DNA of 64,000 nucleotides from an uncultured Lachnospiraceae bacterium (GTDB lineage Bacteria; Bacillota; Clostridia; Lachnospirales; Lachnospiraceae), in the NCBI GenBank assembly GCA_937910785.1, contig CALDLG010000210.1, forward strand, positions 12,389 through 76,388, given 5' to 3'. Positions 46,881-57,771 of this stretch are shown here, piece after piece. The notes below the pieces were generated by a model. The model made no database searches. It saw only the letters and a program-made list of their open reading frames with translations, and was not told the DNA's origin. Within the stretch, counting starts at the first letter, position 1. Each line of letters starts with the position of its first letter. A program made the translations under genes and the position numbers.

Positions 46881-47705
46881 TCAGGAAAAAACAAAATATA
46901 TCAGCACGATGATTCCCAAAACAATGCGATACCAGCCAAATACCTTAAAATCGTGCTTCTTGATATAGCCCATCAGAAAACGGATCACAAGAATCGATAC
47001 AAGGAATGCAACAATCATGCCGACGAACAGAATCGTCAACTCCATTCCCGTAAAAGTAAATCCGAACTTGACAATTTTTAACAAACTCGCTCCGAGCATA
47101 ACCGGAATGGCAAGAAAGAACGTAAATTCCGCCGCAACCGTTCTGGATACTCCGATTAAAAGCGCACCGACGATTGTCGCACCGGACCTGGATGTTCCCG
47201 GAAAAATCGCGGCAATCAGCTGAAAAACACCGATCATTAACGCCGTCCGATAAGTAATCTGCTCCAGACTCGTAATATGAGGCCGCATATTTTTATTACG
47301 GTTCTCAATGATAATGAACGCTACGCCAAACACGATCAGCGCTGCCGCCACACACCATGGATTATAAAAAAGAGCATCAAAAACATCGTCGAAGGCAAGA
47401 CCGATTACAGCCGCAGGAATGCAGGCCACAACAATTTTGAACCAGAGCGTGAAAATATCCTGTCTGATAAACGGCTTATTACGATTCTTCAGTTCAAACG
47501 GAAAAATTTTATCCCAGAAAAGAAGCACCACCGCCAGAATCGCTCCCAGCTGAATCACGACAAGAAACATTTCCCAGAATTCTTCCGATACATCCAGTGT
47601 CACGAACTCATTGAGCAGAATCATATGCCCCGTACTGCTGACCGGCAGCCATTCCGTAATCCCCTCCACAATCCCGAACAGGATCGCCTTTAAAATTTCT
47701 AACAT
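46881..47705 (-). CDS. uppP: Undecaprenyl-diphosphatase UppP (BacA)
   Basis: This 274-residue polytopic enzyme has the two catalytic motifs EGITEWLPVSSTGHM and PGTSRSGATIVGALLIG. It recycles undecaprenyl diphosphate for wall synthesis and gives bacitracin tolerance. GGAGGGAG precedes ATG. Its start overlaps the end of the upstream patatin gene by seven bases. Confidence 0.97.
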   Translation of the reverse strand: MLEILKAILFGIVEGITEWLPVSSTGHMILLNEFVTLDVSEEFWEMFLVVIQLGAILAVVLLFWDKIFPFELKNRNKPFIRQDIFTLWFKIVVACIPAAVIGLAFDDVFDALFYNPWCVAAALIVFGVAFIIIENRNKNMRPHITSLEQITYRTALMIGVFQLIAAIFPGTSRSGATIVGALLIGVSRTVAAEFTFFLAIPVMLGASLLKIVKFGFTFTGMELTILFVGMIVAFLVSILVIRFLMGYIKKHDFKVFGWYRIVLGIIVLIYFVFS

Positions 47706-48562
47706 GTTTCTCCCTCCAAAAATTCCAATAAATCGATATAGCAGTTTTCCGCATCCCGATAGCCTTCCTCATAAAGCGCCTCCAGTTTGGCCCGGTCCTT
47801 TTCGACCCGTCCCACATCGCTTTTATGCTTCGGCCGGATAACAAATGCTTTTCCCTGCTCTTTCAGTTCTTCCATATATTGTACAGTACCATTGTAGGCA
47901 ATATGCCTTTCACGCATACGCTCATACACTTTCGGATAATGAAGATAACGCGCCCTTATCATGGCAAGCTCCGTCATTCCCGAAGGCTGTCTGACATACC
48001 CTTCCTCTTTTGTCATCACGACAACATTCTTCCCGTTTCCGTCTTTTATGGAACGTCTGATCGGAATGGAATCCGCGATGCCCCCGTCCAGATAAAGCCC
48101 GTCACCGATTCTGATATTTCTGGAAACAAGCGGCATGGAACTCGATGCCTGAACTGCCTTAATATCCCGGTGCATATTCTCAAGCCGTATGTATTCCGCT
48201 TCCCCCGTCACAATATTGGTAACGACGGCATACGCTTTGCCCGGATACCGGTCAAACGCATCGTAATCATAGGGATCAAGGTAATCCGGAATCAATCCGT
48301 AACACATATCCGCTCCAAACAGATTTCCCGTAAAAAGCAGACTTTCCACACTGCAATAGGCCTTCTGGCCAAGATATTCGACATTTGTGCGATACGCACG
48401 TTTCCGCTGCTTCGAGAGATAGCTGCACATACAGCAGGCTCCTGCTGACACACCATAACAGCTTGAAAAATCAATTTCCTTATCCAGAAAAAAATCCAGC
48501 ACGCCGGCGGTATAAATACCCTTCATACCGCCGCCTTCCAAAACAAGTCCAGCCTGATACAT
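47699..48562 (-). CDS. Patatin-like phospholipase
   Basis: This 287-residue protein has a patatin Ser-Asp dyad: oxyanion EGGGMKGIYTAG, nucleophile GVSAGAC and Asp in LDGGIADSIPI. The start at 48562 follows AAGGGGAAGG. The YjjU/RssA-like group acts on lipids; no signal peptide is seen, so it is cytoplasmic. It is coupled to uppP. Confidence 0.9.
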   Translation of the reverse strand: MYQAGLVLEGGGMKGIYTAGVLDFFLDKEIDFSSCYGVSAGACCMCSYLSKQRKRAYRTNVEYLGQKAYCSVESLLFTGNLFGADMCYGLIPDYLDPYDYDAFDRYPGKAYAVVTNIVTGEAEYIRLENMHRDIKAVQASSSMPLVSRNIRIGDGLYLDGGIADSIPIRRSIKDGNGKNVVVMTKEEGYVRQPSGMTELAMIRARYLHYPKVYERMRERHIAYNGTVQYMEELKEQGKAFVIRPKHKSDVGRVEKDRAKLEALYEEGYRDAENCYIDLLEFLEGETC

Positions 48563-48606
48563 ATTCCTTCCCCTTCTTTCCGCCAACCTGATATAAAACG
48601 CTTCCC

Positions 48607-49797
48607 TCAGTTCGAATATTTCTCCTTCACAAACTTTCGGAATGCTTCCAGCGAACGCTCCACCTTTTCCGTCTCGATACAGTATGCCAGCCTGAAATAT
48701 CCGGGCGCTCCGAATGTATCGCCGGGTACGAGAACCAGATCATATGCCTTTGCCTTTTCACAGAAAACTTTCGCATCCTCCTCCAGCGCCTTCGGGAACA
48801 TATAAAAGGTTCCTCCCGGCTTCACACATTCAAATCCAAGAGAAGTCAGTTCCCTATATAATATGTTGCAATTCGTTTCATATACGGATAAATCCGCCGT
48901 AAGATCCAATACTTCCGCCACCGCAAGCTGAATGATGGACGGCGGACAGTTATGTCCGGTTCCCCTCGAAATCTGCGCACACATATTCGTAATCAGCTCC
49001 GCATCGGTACATGCCGGATTCACTGCTACATAGCCGATTCTTTCTCCGGGAAGAGAAAGCGACTTGGAATAGGAATAACAGGACAGGGAATTGTTATAAA
49101 AACCGGAAACATACGGCGCATCCGTACCCTCAAACACGATCTCCCTGTACGGTTCATCGGAGATCAGGAAAATATCATGCCCATACTCTTTTTCCTTCGC
49201 TTCCATGATTTCGGCCAGCCTTCTGACAGTGTCTGTCGTATAAACGATACCGGAAGGGTTGTTCGGCGTATTGATCAGAACTGCCATAACCTTCTCTGTC
49301 AGCATCTCCTCAAACACATCGAAATTGATCTGGAAATCCTCCGTATTGGCAGGAACAACCTTTAAAACGGCCCCGCTCAGATTGATATAAGGCTGATATT
49401 CCGGAAAATAAGGCGCAAACGTCAGAACTTCGTCCCCAGGCTGTGTAACGCACCTGACCGCATGCGCAATGGCTCCCGCTGCGCCTGTCGTCATAAAGAT
49501 ATGATTTCCCGTGTAATGCATGCCAAAGCGCCCGTTCAATGACTGCGCAATCTTCTCCCGCACCGCCGGAATACCAAGGCTCTGACTGTATCCATGCAGT
49601 TCCATCGGATCATGATTCTGCAAAAGGTCTATCATAACATCCGTAAATTTCTGCGGTGTCGGAACCGATGGATTTCCGAGGCTGAAATCGAATACATTCT
49701 CATATCCGATCTGCGCGCCTCTTTCCGTCGCAAACTCCGACAGCTGTCTGATAACAGACTTCCCTTTTAACATATCTTTATATTTTTGTACAATCAT
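48607..49797 (-). CDS. Class I/II PLP-dependent aminotransferase
   Basis: This 396-residue fold-type I enzyme has the PLP lysine in SYSKSLSLPGERIGY, FSLGNPSVPTPQ near the start and NNPSGIVY. It is related to aspartate-type aminotransferases. The amino acid substrate cannot be decided. GGAAGG precedes ATG. Confidence 0.92.
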   Translation of the reverse strand: MIVQKYKDMLKGKSVIRQLSEFATERGAQIGYENVFDFSLGNPSVPTPQKFTDVMIDLLQNHDPMELHGYSQSLGIPAVREKIAQSLNGRFGMHYTGNHIFMTTGAAGAIAHAVRCVTQPGDEVLTFAPYFPEYQPYINLSGAVLKVVPANTEDFQINFDVFEEMLTEKVMAVLINTPNNPSGIVYTTDTVRRLAEIMEAKEKEYGHDIFLISDEPYREIVFEGTDAPYVSGFYNNSLSCYSYSKSLSLPGERIGYVAVNPACTDAELITNMCAQISRGTGHNCPPSIIQLAVAEVLDLTADLSVYETNCNILYRELTSLGFECVKPGGTFYMFPKALEEDAKVFCEKAKAYDLVLVPGDTFGAPGYFRLAYCIETEKVERSLEAFRKFVKEKYSN

Positions 49798-49817
49798 ACT
49801 GAAACCTTCCTCTCTGT

Positions 49818-51393
<1,576 letters not shown>

Positions 51394-51500
51394 GCCTCTT
51401 CCTATTTTTTTTAAATGTGGTACAATACTGCTTGTGTCTGCAAAACACAGATCATGCAAAAAACAGCAGACGTCCGTCAGGACGTATGGGAGGTATTCTT

Positions 51501-52448
51501 ATGAGCATTACCGTTGTACTGGAACAAATGATTATCATTATGATCTTAATTGCCGTAGGCATCATTCTTTTCCGCAAAAAAATGCTGTCCGAGGATACCT
51601 CAAGACAGCTTTCCGGTCTGATCGTAAATATTACGAACCCCGCAGTTCTGATCTGCTCCGCCTTCGATGATTCTCCGAAGGTTCCGCTTCGGACTCTGGG
51701 GCTCAGTTTATGTGTTTTTCTTATTTCTTATGCCATACTGATTCTGTCCGCATGCCTGATTCCGCTGCTTCTCCGGGTTCCGGATCATGCCCGCTATTCC
51801 TATCGCATGCTGACTGTTTTCGGTAACGTGGGATTTATCGGCATCCCGCTGGCATCCGCCGTGCTCGGTTCCGGTTCCCTGATCTTTGTTTCCATCAATA
51901 ACCTGATCTATAACATCCTCGTCTACACCTATGGACTTTCTACCCTGAAAAGGGCATCCGCAGCACAGAATCCGGACGCCGCGCCGCAGAAACCGGAAAG
52001 TATCCTGCACAAACTGATCAATGCGGGAACCATTTCCGCGGCTCTGACAATCCTTTTCTATCTTGGCGATTTCAACGTACCGGAAATCATCTCCGCTTCG
52101 CTGACACATGCAGGACGGACTACCACCTTTTTATCCATGCTGGTACTGGGCGTCTCGGTCGCGCAGATGGCCCCGAAGGAGATCTTTTCCCATCCGAAAC
52201 TGTATGGCTTCACTCTGATCAGGCAGATTCTGCTGCCCGTCGGCTTTACCCTTCTTCTCGGCCTTTTTATAAAGGAGCCGCTGATCTTAAACACCACCGC
52301 CCTGATGCTGGCCGTTCCCGCAGGCAATATGCCGCTGATGCTCTCCAAACAGCTTCACGTGGAAGAATCGACGATCTCCCAGGGCATCATCCTGACGACA
52401 CTTCTGAGCCTTCTGACGATTCCCGTTGTAACGCTTTTTATTGCATAA
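51501..52448 (+). CDS. AEC-family (auxin efflux carrier-like) transporter
   Basis: This 315-residue protein has about ten membrane helices arranged as two five-helix repeats, with VNITNPAVLICSAF and FGNVGFIGIPLASAVLGS typical of AEC carriers (malate/auxin-type exporters). The start at 51501 has GGGAGG seven bases upstream. The substrate is unknown. Confidence 0.9.
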   Translation: MSITVVLEQMIIIMILIAVGIILFRKKMLSEDTSRQLSGLIVNITNPAVLICSAFDDSPKVPLRTLGLSLCVFLISYAILILSACLIPLLLRVPDHARYSYRMLTVFGNVGFIGIPLASAVLGSGSLIFVSINNLIYNILVYTYGLSTLKRASAAQNPDAAPQKPESILHKLINAGTISAALTILFYLGDFNVPEIISASLTHAGRTTTFLSMLVLGVSVAQMAPKEIFSHPKLYGFTLIRQILLPVGFTLLLGLFIKEPLILNTTALMLAVPAGNMPLMLSKQLHVEESTISQGIILTTLLSLLTIPVVTLFIA

Positions 52449-52455
52449 AATCTGT

Positions 52456-53871
52456 TTATACGATCTGTACCTTAATCATATTCGTCGTTCCGGATATACC
52501 GATCGGAACCCCCGATGTGATCACGGTCAGATCGCCCTTTTCCAACAGCTTCATCTTTTCAGCCGCCGCGATGGCCTTTTGAAACAGTTCAAAAACATCC
52601 TTCTCTTCCTTAATCAGTACCGGCGTCACACCCCATGTCAGATTGATCTGCCTGCATACTTTCTCCGTCGTCGCGCAGCCGATAATACTGCTCGCCGGTC
52701 TGTAGCCGGCTATCATTCTCGCTGATCTGCCGGACTTGGTAACGGTAACAATTGCTTTCGCATTCAGATCGAGTGCCGTCGTACAGGTCGCGTGACAGAT
52801 CGCGTCGGTCACATCGGGGTTGGCTTTTCTGTCGTGGTTAAAGAAACGCTTCCGATAATCCACATCCTGCTCCGTACGCTCCGCAATTCTTACCATTGTT
52901 TTGACCGCTTCAACAGGATATGCGCCTGCCGCCGTCTCGCCGGAAAGCATGATCGCGCTCGTTCCGTCATAAACTGCGTTGGCAATATCGGTTGCCTCTG
53001 CCCTGGTCGGTCTCGGATTTTTAATCATGGATTCCAGCATCTGTGTCGCAGTAATCACCTGCTTCCCTACCTGATAAACCTTCTTAATGATTTTCTTCTG
53101 AATAACAGGAACCTCTTCATAGGGAATCTCAACGCCCATATCGCCTCTTGCGATCATAATGCCGTCGGATACCTCGATGATTTCATCGATATTTTCCACA
53201 CCCTGCAGATTCTCAATCTTCGAAATGATCTTAATCTCTTCACCACCATTCTTATCGAGCAGTCTTCTCAGCTGCAGAATATCATCTTTACACTGTACAA
53301 AAGACGCCGCCACAAAATCCACGTCCTGCTCGATTCCAAACAGGATATCCTCCCTGTCCTTATCGCTTAAATAAGGCATGGAAAGATTCACATCCGGCAC
53401 ATTGATTCCTTTATTATTGGAAACAACACCGCCGTTGATAACGCGGCATACGATATTGGTTTTCTCAACCTTCTCCACCTTCATCTCGATCAGTCCGTCA
53501 TCGATCAGCACCGTCATGCCCACTTCCAGATCTTCATAAAGACGCCCGTAGGTTACGGAAACCTTTTCTTCCGTTCCCTCCACGTCTTCCGATGTGAGGG
53601 TAAAAAGCTGCCCCTCCTGCAGGGTGATTTTTCCGTCTTTAAACTGCTTTACCCGTACTTCAGGGCCTTTGGTATCCAACAGAATCGCTACCGGTTTCTT
53701 CACTTCTTCCCGGATCTTCTTCACCATATCCATCCGTTTCTTATGTTCTTCGTATACGCCATGAGAGAAATTGCATCTCGCAACATTCATGCCTTCCAGC
53801 ATCAGCTGACGCATGACCTCCTCATGATCCGTCGACGGTCCCAGTGTACATACGATTTTTGTTTTTCTCAA
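52456..53871 (-). CDS. pyk: Pyruvate kinase (TTG start)
   Basis: This 471-residue enzyme has RKTKIVCTLGPSTDHEEVM at the start, ISKIENLQGVENIDEII, MIARGDMGVEIPYEEVP and ATQMLESMIKNPRPTRAEAT. The C-terminal PEP-utilising extension found in some Bacilli is absent. The AGGAGGG site points to the TTG at 53871 seven bases downstream. The ATG at 53892 overlaps the ribosome site and would add seven residues not seen in homologues. Confidence 0.93.
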   Translation of the reverse strand: MRKTKIVCTLGPSTDHEEVMRQLMLEGMNVARCNFSHGVYEEHKKRMDMVKKIREEVKKPVAILLDTKGPEVRVKQFKDGKITLQEGQLFTLTSEDVEGTEEKVSVTYGRLYEDLEVGMTVLIDDGLIEMKVEKVEKTNIVCRVINGGVVSNNKGINVPDVNLSMPYLSDKDREDILFGIEQDVDFVAASFVQCKDDILQLRRLLDKNGGEEIKIISKIENLQGVENIDEIIEVSDGIMIARGDMGVEIPYEEVPVIQKKIIKKVYQVGKQVITATQMLESMIKNPRPTRAEATDIANAVYDGTSAIMLSGETAAGAYPVEAVKTMVRIAERTEQDVDYRKRFFNHDRKANPDVTDAICHATCTTALDLNAKAIVTVTKSGRSARMIAGYRPASSIIGCATTEKVCRQINLTWGVTPVLIKEEKDVFELFQKAIAAAEKMKLLEKGDLTVITSGVPIGISGTTNMIKVQIV

Positions 53872-54043
53872 TGTTTTACCCTCCTGCTGCATTCATTATT
53901 AATCATATCTTTTCAAATATGTTATGATTCTATACTTTCACCATTGTATCATAAATTGGGGTACTGCAAAATCCTTAAAAATCAACAGAATAAAAAAGAT
54001 AAAAACAATAAAAACAAAACGGTAACAACATCCGATGATAACC

Positions 54044-54075
54044 AGAGCCCCGGACGGTGGAAGCGCCGGGGCTCT
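54044..54075. terminator. Hairpin between the Amt-PII and pyk genes
   Basis: AGAGCCCCGG (54044-54053) pairs perfectly with CCGGGGCTCT (54066-54075). It follows the Amt-PII stop by 36 bp. There is no long T-run; it is likely the transcript end. Confidence 0.65.
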
Positions 54076-54111
54076 GATCTTTATATACTAAGGGATTCAT
54101 GGATGGCTGAT

Positions 54112-55857
54112 TTATTCCACATCCTGCAGGGCCTCGAAATCTTCTTCACCGGTCCGCACCTTTACCACCTTCATAACATGATAAACGAAAATTTTACCGT
54201 CTCCGATATGTCCGGTATAAAGCGCTTTCTTTGCCGCCGCAATCACCGTATCGACCGGAATCCTGCTGACAATCACTTCAACCTTCACCTTCGGGAGAAG
54301 CGTTGCGTCAACCTCCACACCGCGGTATACATCTCCGGAGCCTTTCTGAACGCCGCATCCCATGACCTGCGTCACTGTCATGCCGGTCACACCCAGATCG
54401 TTCATCGCCTTCTTCAAATGATCATATCTGGACAATTTGGCAATGACAACTACCTTATACATCCCTGCCGCTGCTGACGGATATTCCGCGATAACAGGAA
54501 CAGCCGCGTCTTTCTGCACATTGGAAGCTTCTTCATAAATGTCCGTGCCCAGACTTGTATTTTCATTGACATCCATCATCATGGTATTGGAAATATCCAT
54601 AATACTGAATCCTGCATATGCGGAAGTAAGTCCGTGCTCACACGAATCCAAACCGATAATTTCCTCTTCCTCACTGACGCGAAGCCCGAAAATGGCTTTT
54701 ATCACCAGAAATGTAATCGTAATGGTAACCGCCGTCCATGCTGCCACCGCTGCAAAACCAAGAAACTGCAGGCCAAGCTGTTTCAAACCGCCGCCATAAA
54801 AAAGACCTATAATACTGTCATTTCCAGGCGCTGATGTCGTTGCAAAAAGTCCTGTCGCAATCGTACCCCAGATACCGTTCAGGCAATGTACCGCAACCGC
54901 GCCAACGGGATCATCGATATGCAGTTTATAATCCAGAAACCAGACACCGAATACAACCAACAGACCGGAAACCGCGCCAATGATCAGAGCGCCCGTTACA
55001 TCCGTCACATCACAGGGCGCCGTAATCGCTACCAAACCGGCCAGGGAAGCGTTCAGACACATGGAAACGTCTGGCTTTCCATATTTTACCCAGGTAAATA
55101 TCATACATACGACCGTCGCAATAGCAGGTGCCACCGTTGTCGTTACAAAAACGGAACCAAGCTGCTCCACGCTCGTACAGGCCGCTCCGTTAAATCCATA
55201 CCAGCCGAGCCAGAGAATAAAAACACCAAGACATCCAATCGGGAGATTGTGTCCGGGAAACGCATTCACTTTCGTCCTTCCGTCTTTTTCCTTCGTAAAT
55301 TTACCAATACGTGGTCCTAAAATTCCGGCACCGATCAGTGCGGAAATACCGCCTGTCATATGTATCGCACAGGACCCGGCAAAATCATGGAAACCAATCC
55401 GGGCAAGCCAGCCGCCTCCCCAGATCCAATGTGCCTCGATCGGGTAAATCAGCGCGGAAATCACTGCCGAATAAATACAATAGGATAAAAATTTCGTCCG
55501 CTCGGCCATTGCTCCGGAAACAATCGTAGCCGTCGTCGCACAGAATACAAGGTTGAACACAAAATTCGACCAGTCAAAACCCGCGTAATTCGTAAAAATA
55601 TCGAATCCGGGTTTCCCGATCAGTCCGATCATGTCTTCCCCAAGAAGCAGGCCGAACCCGATCAGAATAAAAACAACCGTACCAATGCAGAAGTCCATCA
55701 GATTCTTCATCAGGATATTTCCCGCATTTTTGGCTCTGGTAAAACCGGTCTCCACCATCGCAAAGCCGGCCTGCATCCAGAATACCAGAGCGGCGCCGAT
55801 CAGAAACCAGACGCCAAATACTTCGCCGTTCACAACACTCAAAATTTCTTCACTCAT
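54112..55857 (-). CDS. Ammonium transporter fused to a PII regulator
   Basis: The 581 residues contain a complete Amt domain (about 1-410; WMQAGFAMVETGFTRAKN, HWIWGGGWL, HCLNGIWGTIATG) with 11 helices, then a linker and a PII domain from residue 466 (YKVVVIAKLSRYDHLKKAM; B-loop TGHIGDGKIFVYHV). The T-loop has YRGVEVDATLLPK, lacking the uridylylated Tyr-51 of enteric GlnB. In related fusions the PII part gates its own channel. GGAGGAG precedes ATG. The leader carries two hairpins. Confidence 0.96.
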   Translation of the reverse strand: MSEEILSVVNGEVFGVWFLIGAALVFWMQAGFAMVETGFTRAKNAGNILMKNLMDFCIGTVVFILIGFGLLLGEDMIGLIGKPGFDIFTNYAGFDWSNFVFNLVFCATTATIVSGAMAERTKFLSYCIYSAVISALIYPIEAHWIWGGGWLARIGFHDFAGSCAIHMTGGISALIGAGILGPRIGKFTKEKDGRTKVNAFPGHNLPIGCLGVFILWLGWYGFNGAACTSVEQLGSVFVTTTVAPAIATVVCMIFTWVKYGKPDVSMCLNASLAGLVAITAPCDVTDVTGALIIGAVSGLLVVFGVWFLDYKLHIDDPVGAVAVHCLNGIWGTIATGLFATTSAPGNDSIIGLFYGGGLKQLGLQFLGFAAVAAWTAVTITITFLVIKAIFGLRVSEEEEIIGLDSCEHGLTSAYAGFSIMDISNTMMMDVNENTSLGTDIYEEASNVQKDAAVPVIAEYPSAAAGMYKVVVIAKLSRYDHLKKAMNDLGVTGMTVTQVMGCGVQKGSGDVYRGVEVDATLLPKVKVEVIVSRIPVDTVIAAAKKALYTGHIGDGKIFVYHVMKVVKVRTGEEDFEALQDVE

Positions 55858-55875
55858 AGTTACTCCTCCTCACAT

Positions 55876-55988
55876 AAAAAAATGTGGATACAATATGCGC
55901 CTTCCCGTAAGCGCCTTTGCTCCACATTTTTCTATCTATTCTATATAAGAAAAAAGATGCCACGAATTTCTTCACAGCACCTTTGCTC
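55876..55988 (-). promoter_or_regulatory. Two tandem terminator-like hairpins in the Amt-PII leader
   Basis: Distal hairpin: GGTGCTGTGAA (55971-55981) with TTCGTGGCATC (55956-55966, GU pairs allowed), then a T-run. Proximal hairpin: AATGTGGA/TCCACATT (55921-55928 and 55881-55888) with inner GCGC/GCGC, then seven T, just before the ribosome site. GAGCAAAGGTGC and GAGCAAAGGCGC open each hairpin. The layout suggests attenuation controlled by an RNA-binding antiterminator or ligand. Confidence 0.65.
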
Positions 55989-56099
55989 TTATGAAATGGA
56001 TTGTAGCACCGGAGATTCCGGATGTCAATATCATTTCTGAAATTTTTCTAAATTTTCTGAATTTGTTCTAAATTATTTTTCTAAATTCTCTGATATTAA

Positions 56100-57002
56100 T
56101 CAAATCTTTAAAACCATTTTCCTGTACTCCACTCCCTCCAGCTCAACATCCTCCTCACATACAAATCCAAGCTTCTCACACAATCTGCAGGACTTCTCAT
56201 TGCCCTTCATCACCAGCGCCTGAAAGGAAGTAAAGCCAAGTTCTCTCCTGCCGTATTCAAGAATCGCCCGGCAGACCTCATAAGCGTAACCCTGCTTCTG
56301 CCATGGCACCCCTATCACAAAACCAAGTTCCGGCAGTGCAAAGCCCTCCCTCCAGCTGAGTCCGGCCCTGCCAATCACCTTTCCTTCCTTTTTTTCCAGA
56401 ACCGTCCACATACCGTATCCGTAAAAACGATAGACATTTCTGATATAATCCTGAACATAGGCAGTTTCCTCATCCCTGTCGTCATACAGTCCTTCCATAT
56501 ATTCCGTAATGGACGGCTCCCTGTAAATTTCATAGAAGCTGTCTACATCATCTGTCGTTGTCTCCCTGATCATGCATCTGTCGGTTCTGAGAATCGTCCA
56601 TGGCTGTCCGGTCAGCCTCAGATAAGCAAGCTCAAGCGATTCAAACTCAATTTCCCCGATTTGTTCTATTGCATACTCTGCCAGCATGAAATTTTCTTTC
56701 CGGTTATCCTCATGCAGATAAATGATGACCGGAAGCCCTTTCTCCCGGAAATGTCTCTGCCAGAACGCGCAGTCCGTCACATAAAGCGTTTCCCTCTCCG
56801 AAATTTCTTCCGTCATCTCCGGGGCATCCTCCGCATTCGCATCTTCATAAGGCATACCCGCCCGAAAAATAACGCTGCGCGCCTCACTGTCCGCGCTTTC
56901 CACCGACACCTGAATCCGCTTTTCTTCCAGCTCCCGCAGAAGCGTCTTCATATCATTCATAATCTCTGACTTTTTCCAGATAAATACAATCCGTTTCAGC
57001 AT
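56100..57002 (-). CDS. GNAT N-acetyltransferase with an extra N-terminal domain
   Basis: This 300-residue protein is bipartite: residues 1-130 form a HAD- or receiver-like alpha/beta domain (VSVESADSEARSVIFRAGMP; YVTDCAFWQRHFREKGLPVI), and residues 140-300 a RimJ-type GNAT domain (GLSWREGFALPELGFVIGVP; GYAYEVCRAILEYGRRELGF). The start at 57002 has AAGAGG upstream. The acceptor is unknown. Confidence 0.85.
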   Translation of the reverse strand: MLKRIVFIWKKSEIMNDMKTLLRELEEKRIQVSVESADSEARSVIFRAGMPYEDANAEDAPEMTEEISERETLYVTDCAFWQRHFREKGLPVIIYLHEDNRKENFMLAEYAIEQIGEIEFESLELAYLRLTGQPWTILRTDRCMIRETTTDDVDSFYEIYREPSITEYMEGLYDDRDEETAYVQDYIRNVYRFYGYGMWTVLEKKEGKVIGRAGLSWREGFALPELGFVIGVPWQKQGYAYEVCRAILEYGRRELGFTSFQALVMKGNEKSCRLCEKLGFVCEEDVELEGVEYRKMVLKI

Positions 57003-57098
57003 TCCGTACCTCTTGAAAATAATTTCTCTCAAACTTCTTTACCTTCTTCTCATTATCCTCTATTATTATATTAAAAAATCAGAAAGGAATCAAAAAGA

Positions 57099-57620
57099 AT
57101 GGCACAAAATCCAATCGTTACTTTTACCATGAAAGACGGAGATATCATTAAGGCCGAATTATACCCTGAAATCGCACCCGTTTCCGTCAACAACTTTATC
57201 AGCCTGATTCAGAAAAATTTCTATGACGGACTGATCTTCCACCGGGTGATCAAAGGCTTTATGATACAGGGGGGCGACCCGGAAGGAAACGGAATGGGTG
57301 GTCCGGGGTATTCAATCCGCGGTGAATTCGCTCAGAACGGTTTTGCCAATGACCTGAAGCATACGGAAGGCGTCCTTTCCATGGCAAGGAGCATGCACCC
57401 CGATTCTGCGGGCAGCCAGTTCTTCATCATGCACAAGACGAGTCCCCATCTGGACGGCGCTTATGCGGCGTTTGGGAAAGTAATAGAAGGTATGGATGTG
57501 GTAAACCGTATCGCGGAATGTAAAACCGATTACGAGGACAGACCCCTTGAAAATCAGGTAATGCAGACCGTTACCGTTGAAACTTATGGTGTAGATTACC
57601 CGGAACCGGAGAAATGTTGA
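57099..57620 (+). CDS. Cyclophilin-type peptidyl-prolyl isomerase
   Basis: This 173-residue protein has FHRVIKGFMIQGGDPEGNGM, LSMARSMHPDSAGSQFFIMH and LDGAYAAFGKVIEGMDVV. Catalytic Arg and Gln are present. It has no signal peptide, so it is cytoplasmic. AGAAAGGA precedes ATG; it has its own terminator. Confidence 0.96.
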   Translation: MAQNPIVTFTMKDGDIIKAELYPEIAPVSVNNFISLIQKNFYDGLIFHRVIKGFMIQGGDPEGNGMGGPGYSIRGEFAQNGFANDLKHTEGVLSMARSMHPDSAGSQFFIMHKTSPHLDGAYAAFGKVIEGMDVVNRIAECKTDYEDRPLENQVMQTVTVETYGVDYPEPEKC

Positions 57621-57642
57621 GCGAGGCTTTGCCTCGCTTTTT
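57619..57642 (+). terminator. Terminator after the cyclophilin gene
   Basis: GCGAGGC (57621-57627), TTT, GCCTCGC (57631-57637), then five T. Confidence 0.92.
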
Positions 57643-57651
57643 GCCTACTCC

Positions 57652-57687
57652 AAAAAACAACCGTTTATTGAACTAAACCGTTGCTTT
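57652..57687 (-). terminator. Probable terminator of the sugar operon
   Basis: On the minus strand CAACGGTTTA pairs with TAAACGGTTG (one mismatch), followed by six T. It lies 85 bp past the PfkB kinase stop. Confidence 0.6.
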
Positions 57688-57771
57688 TCTCCAATCATTT
57701 ATGATTCATCATCTAAATATATCCTCTCAAAATAATTGTGCCTTTTAAATATAGTGACAAAACTTCTTTTA

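Noticed and set aside
55876..55988. Known glutamine (glnA-type) riboswitch in the Amt-PII leader
   Set aside because: The layout and conserved bases I know for that class are not evident; only tandem hairpins and a repeated box can be claimed.
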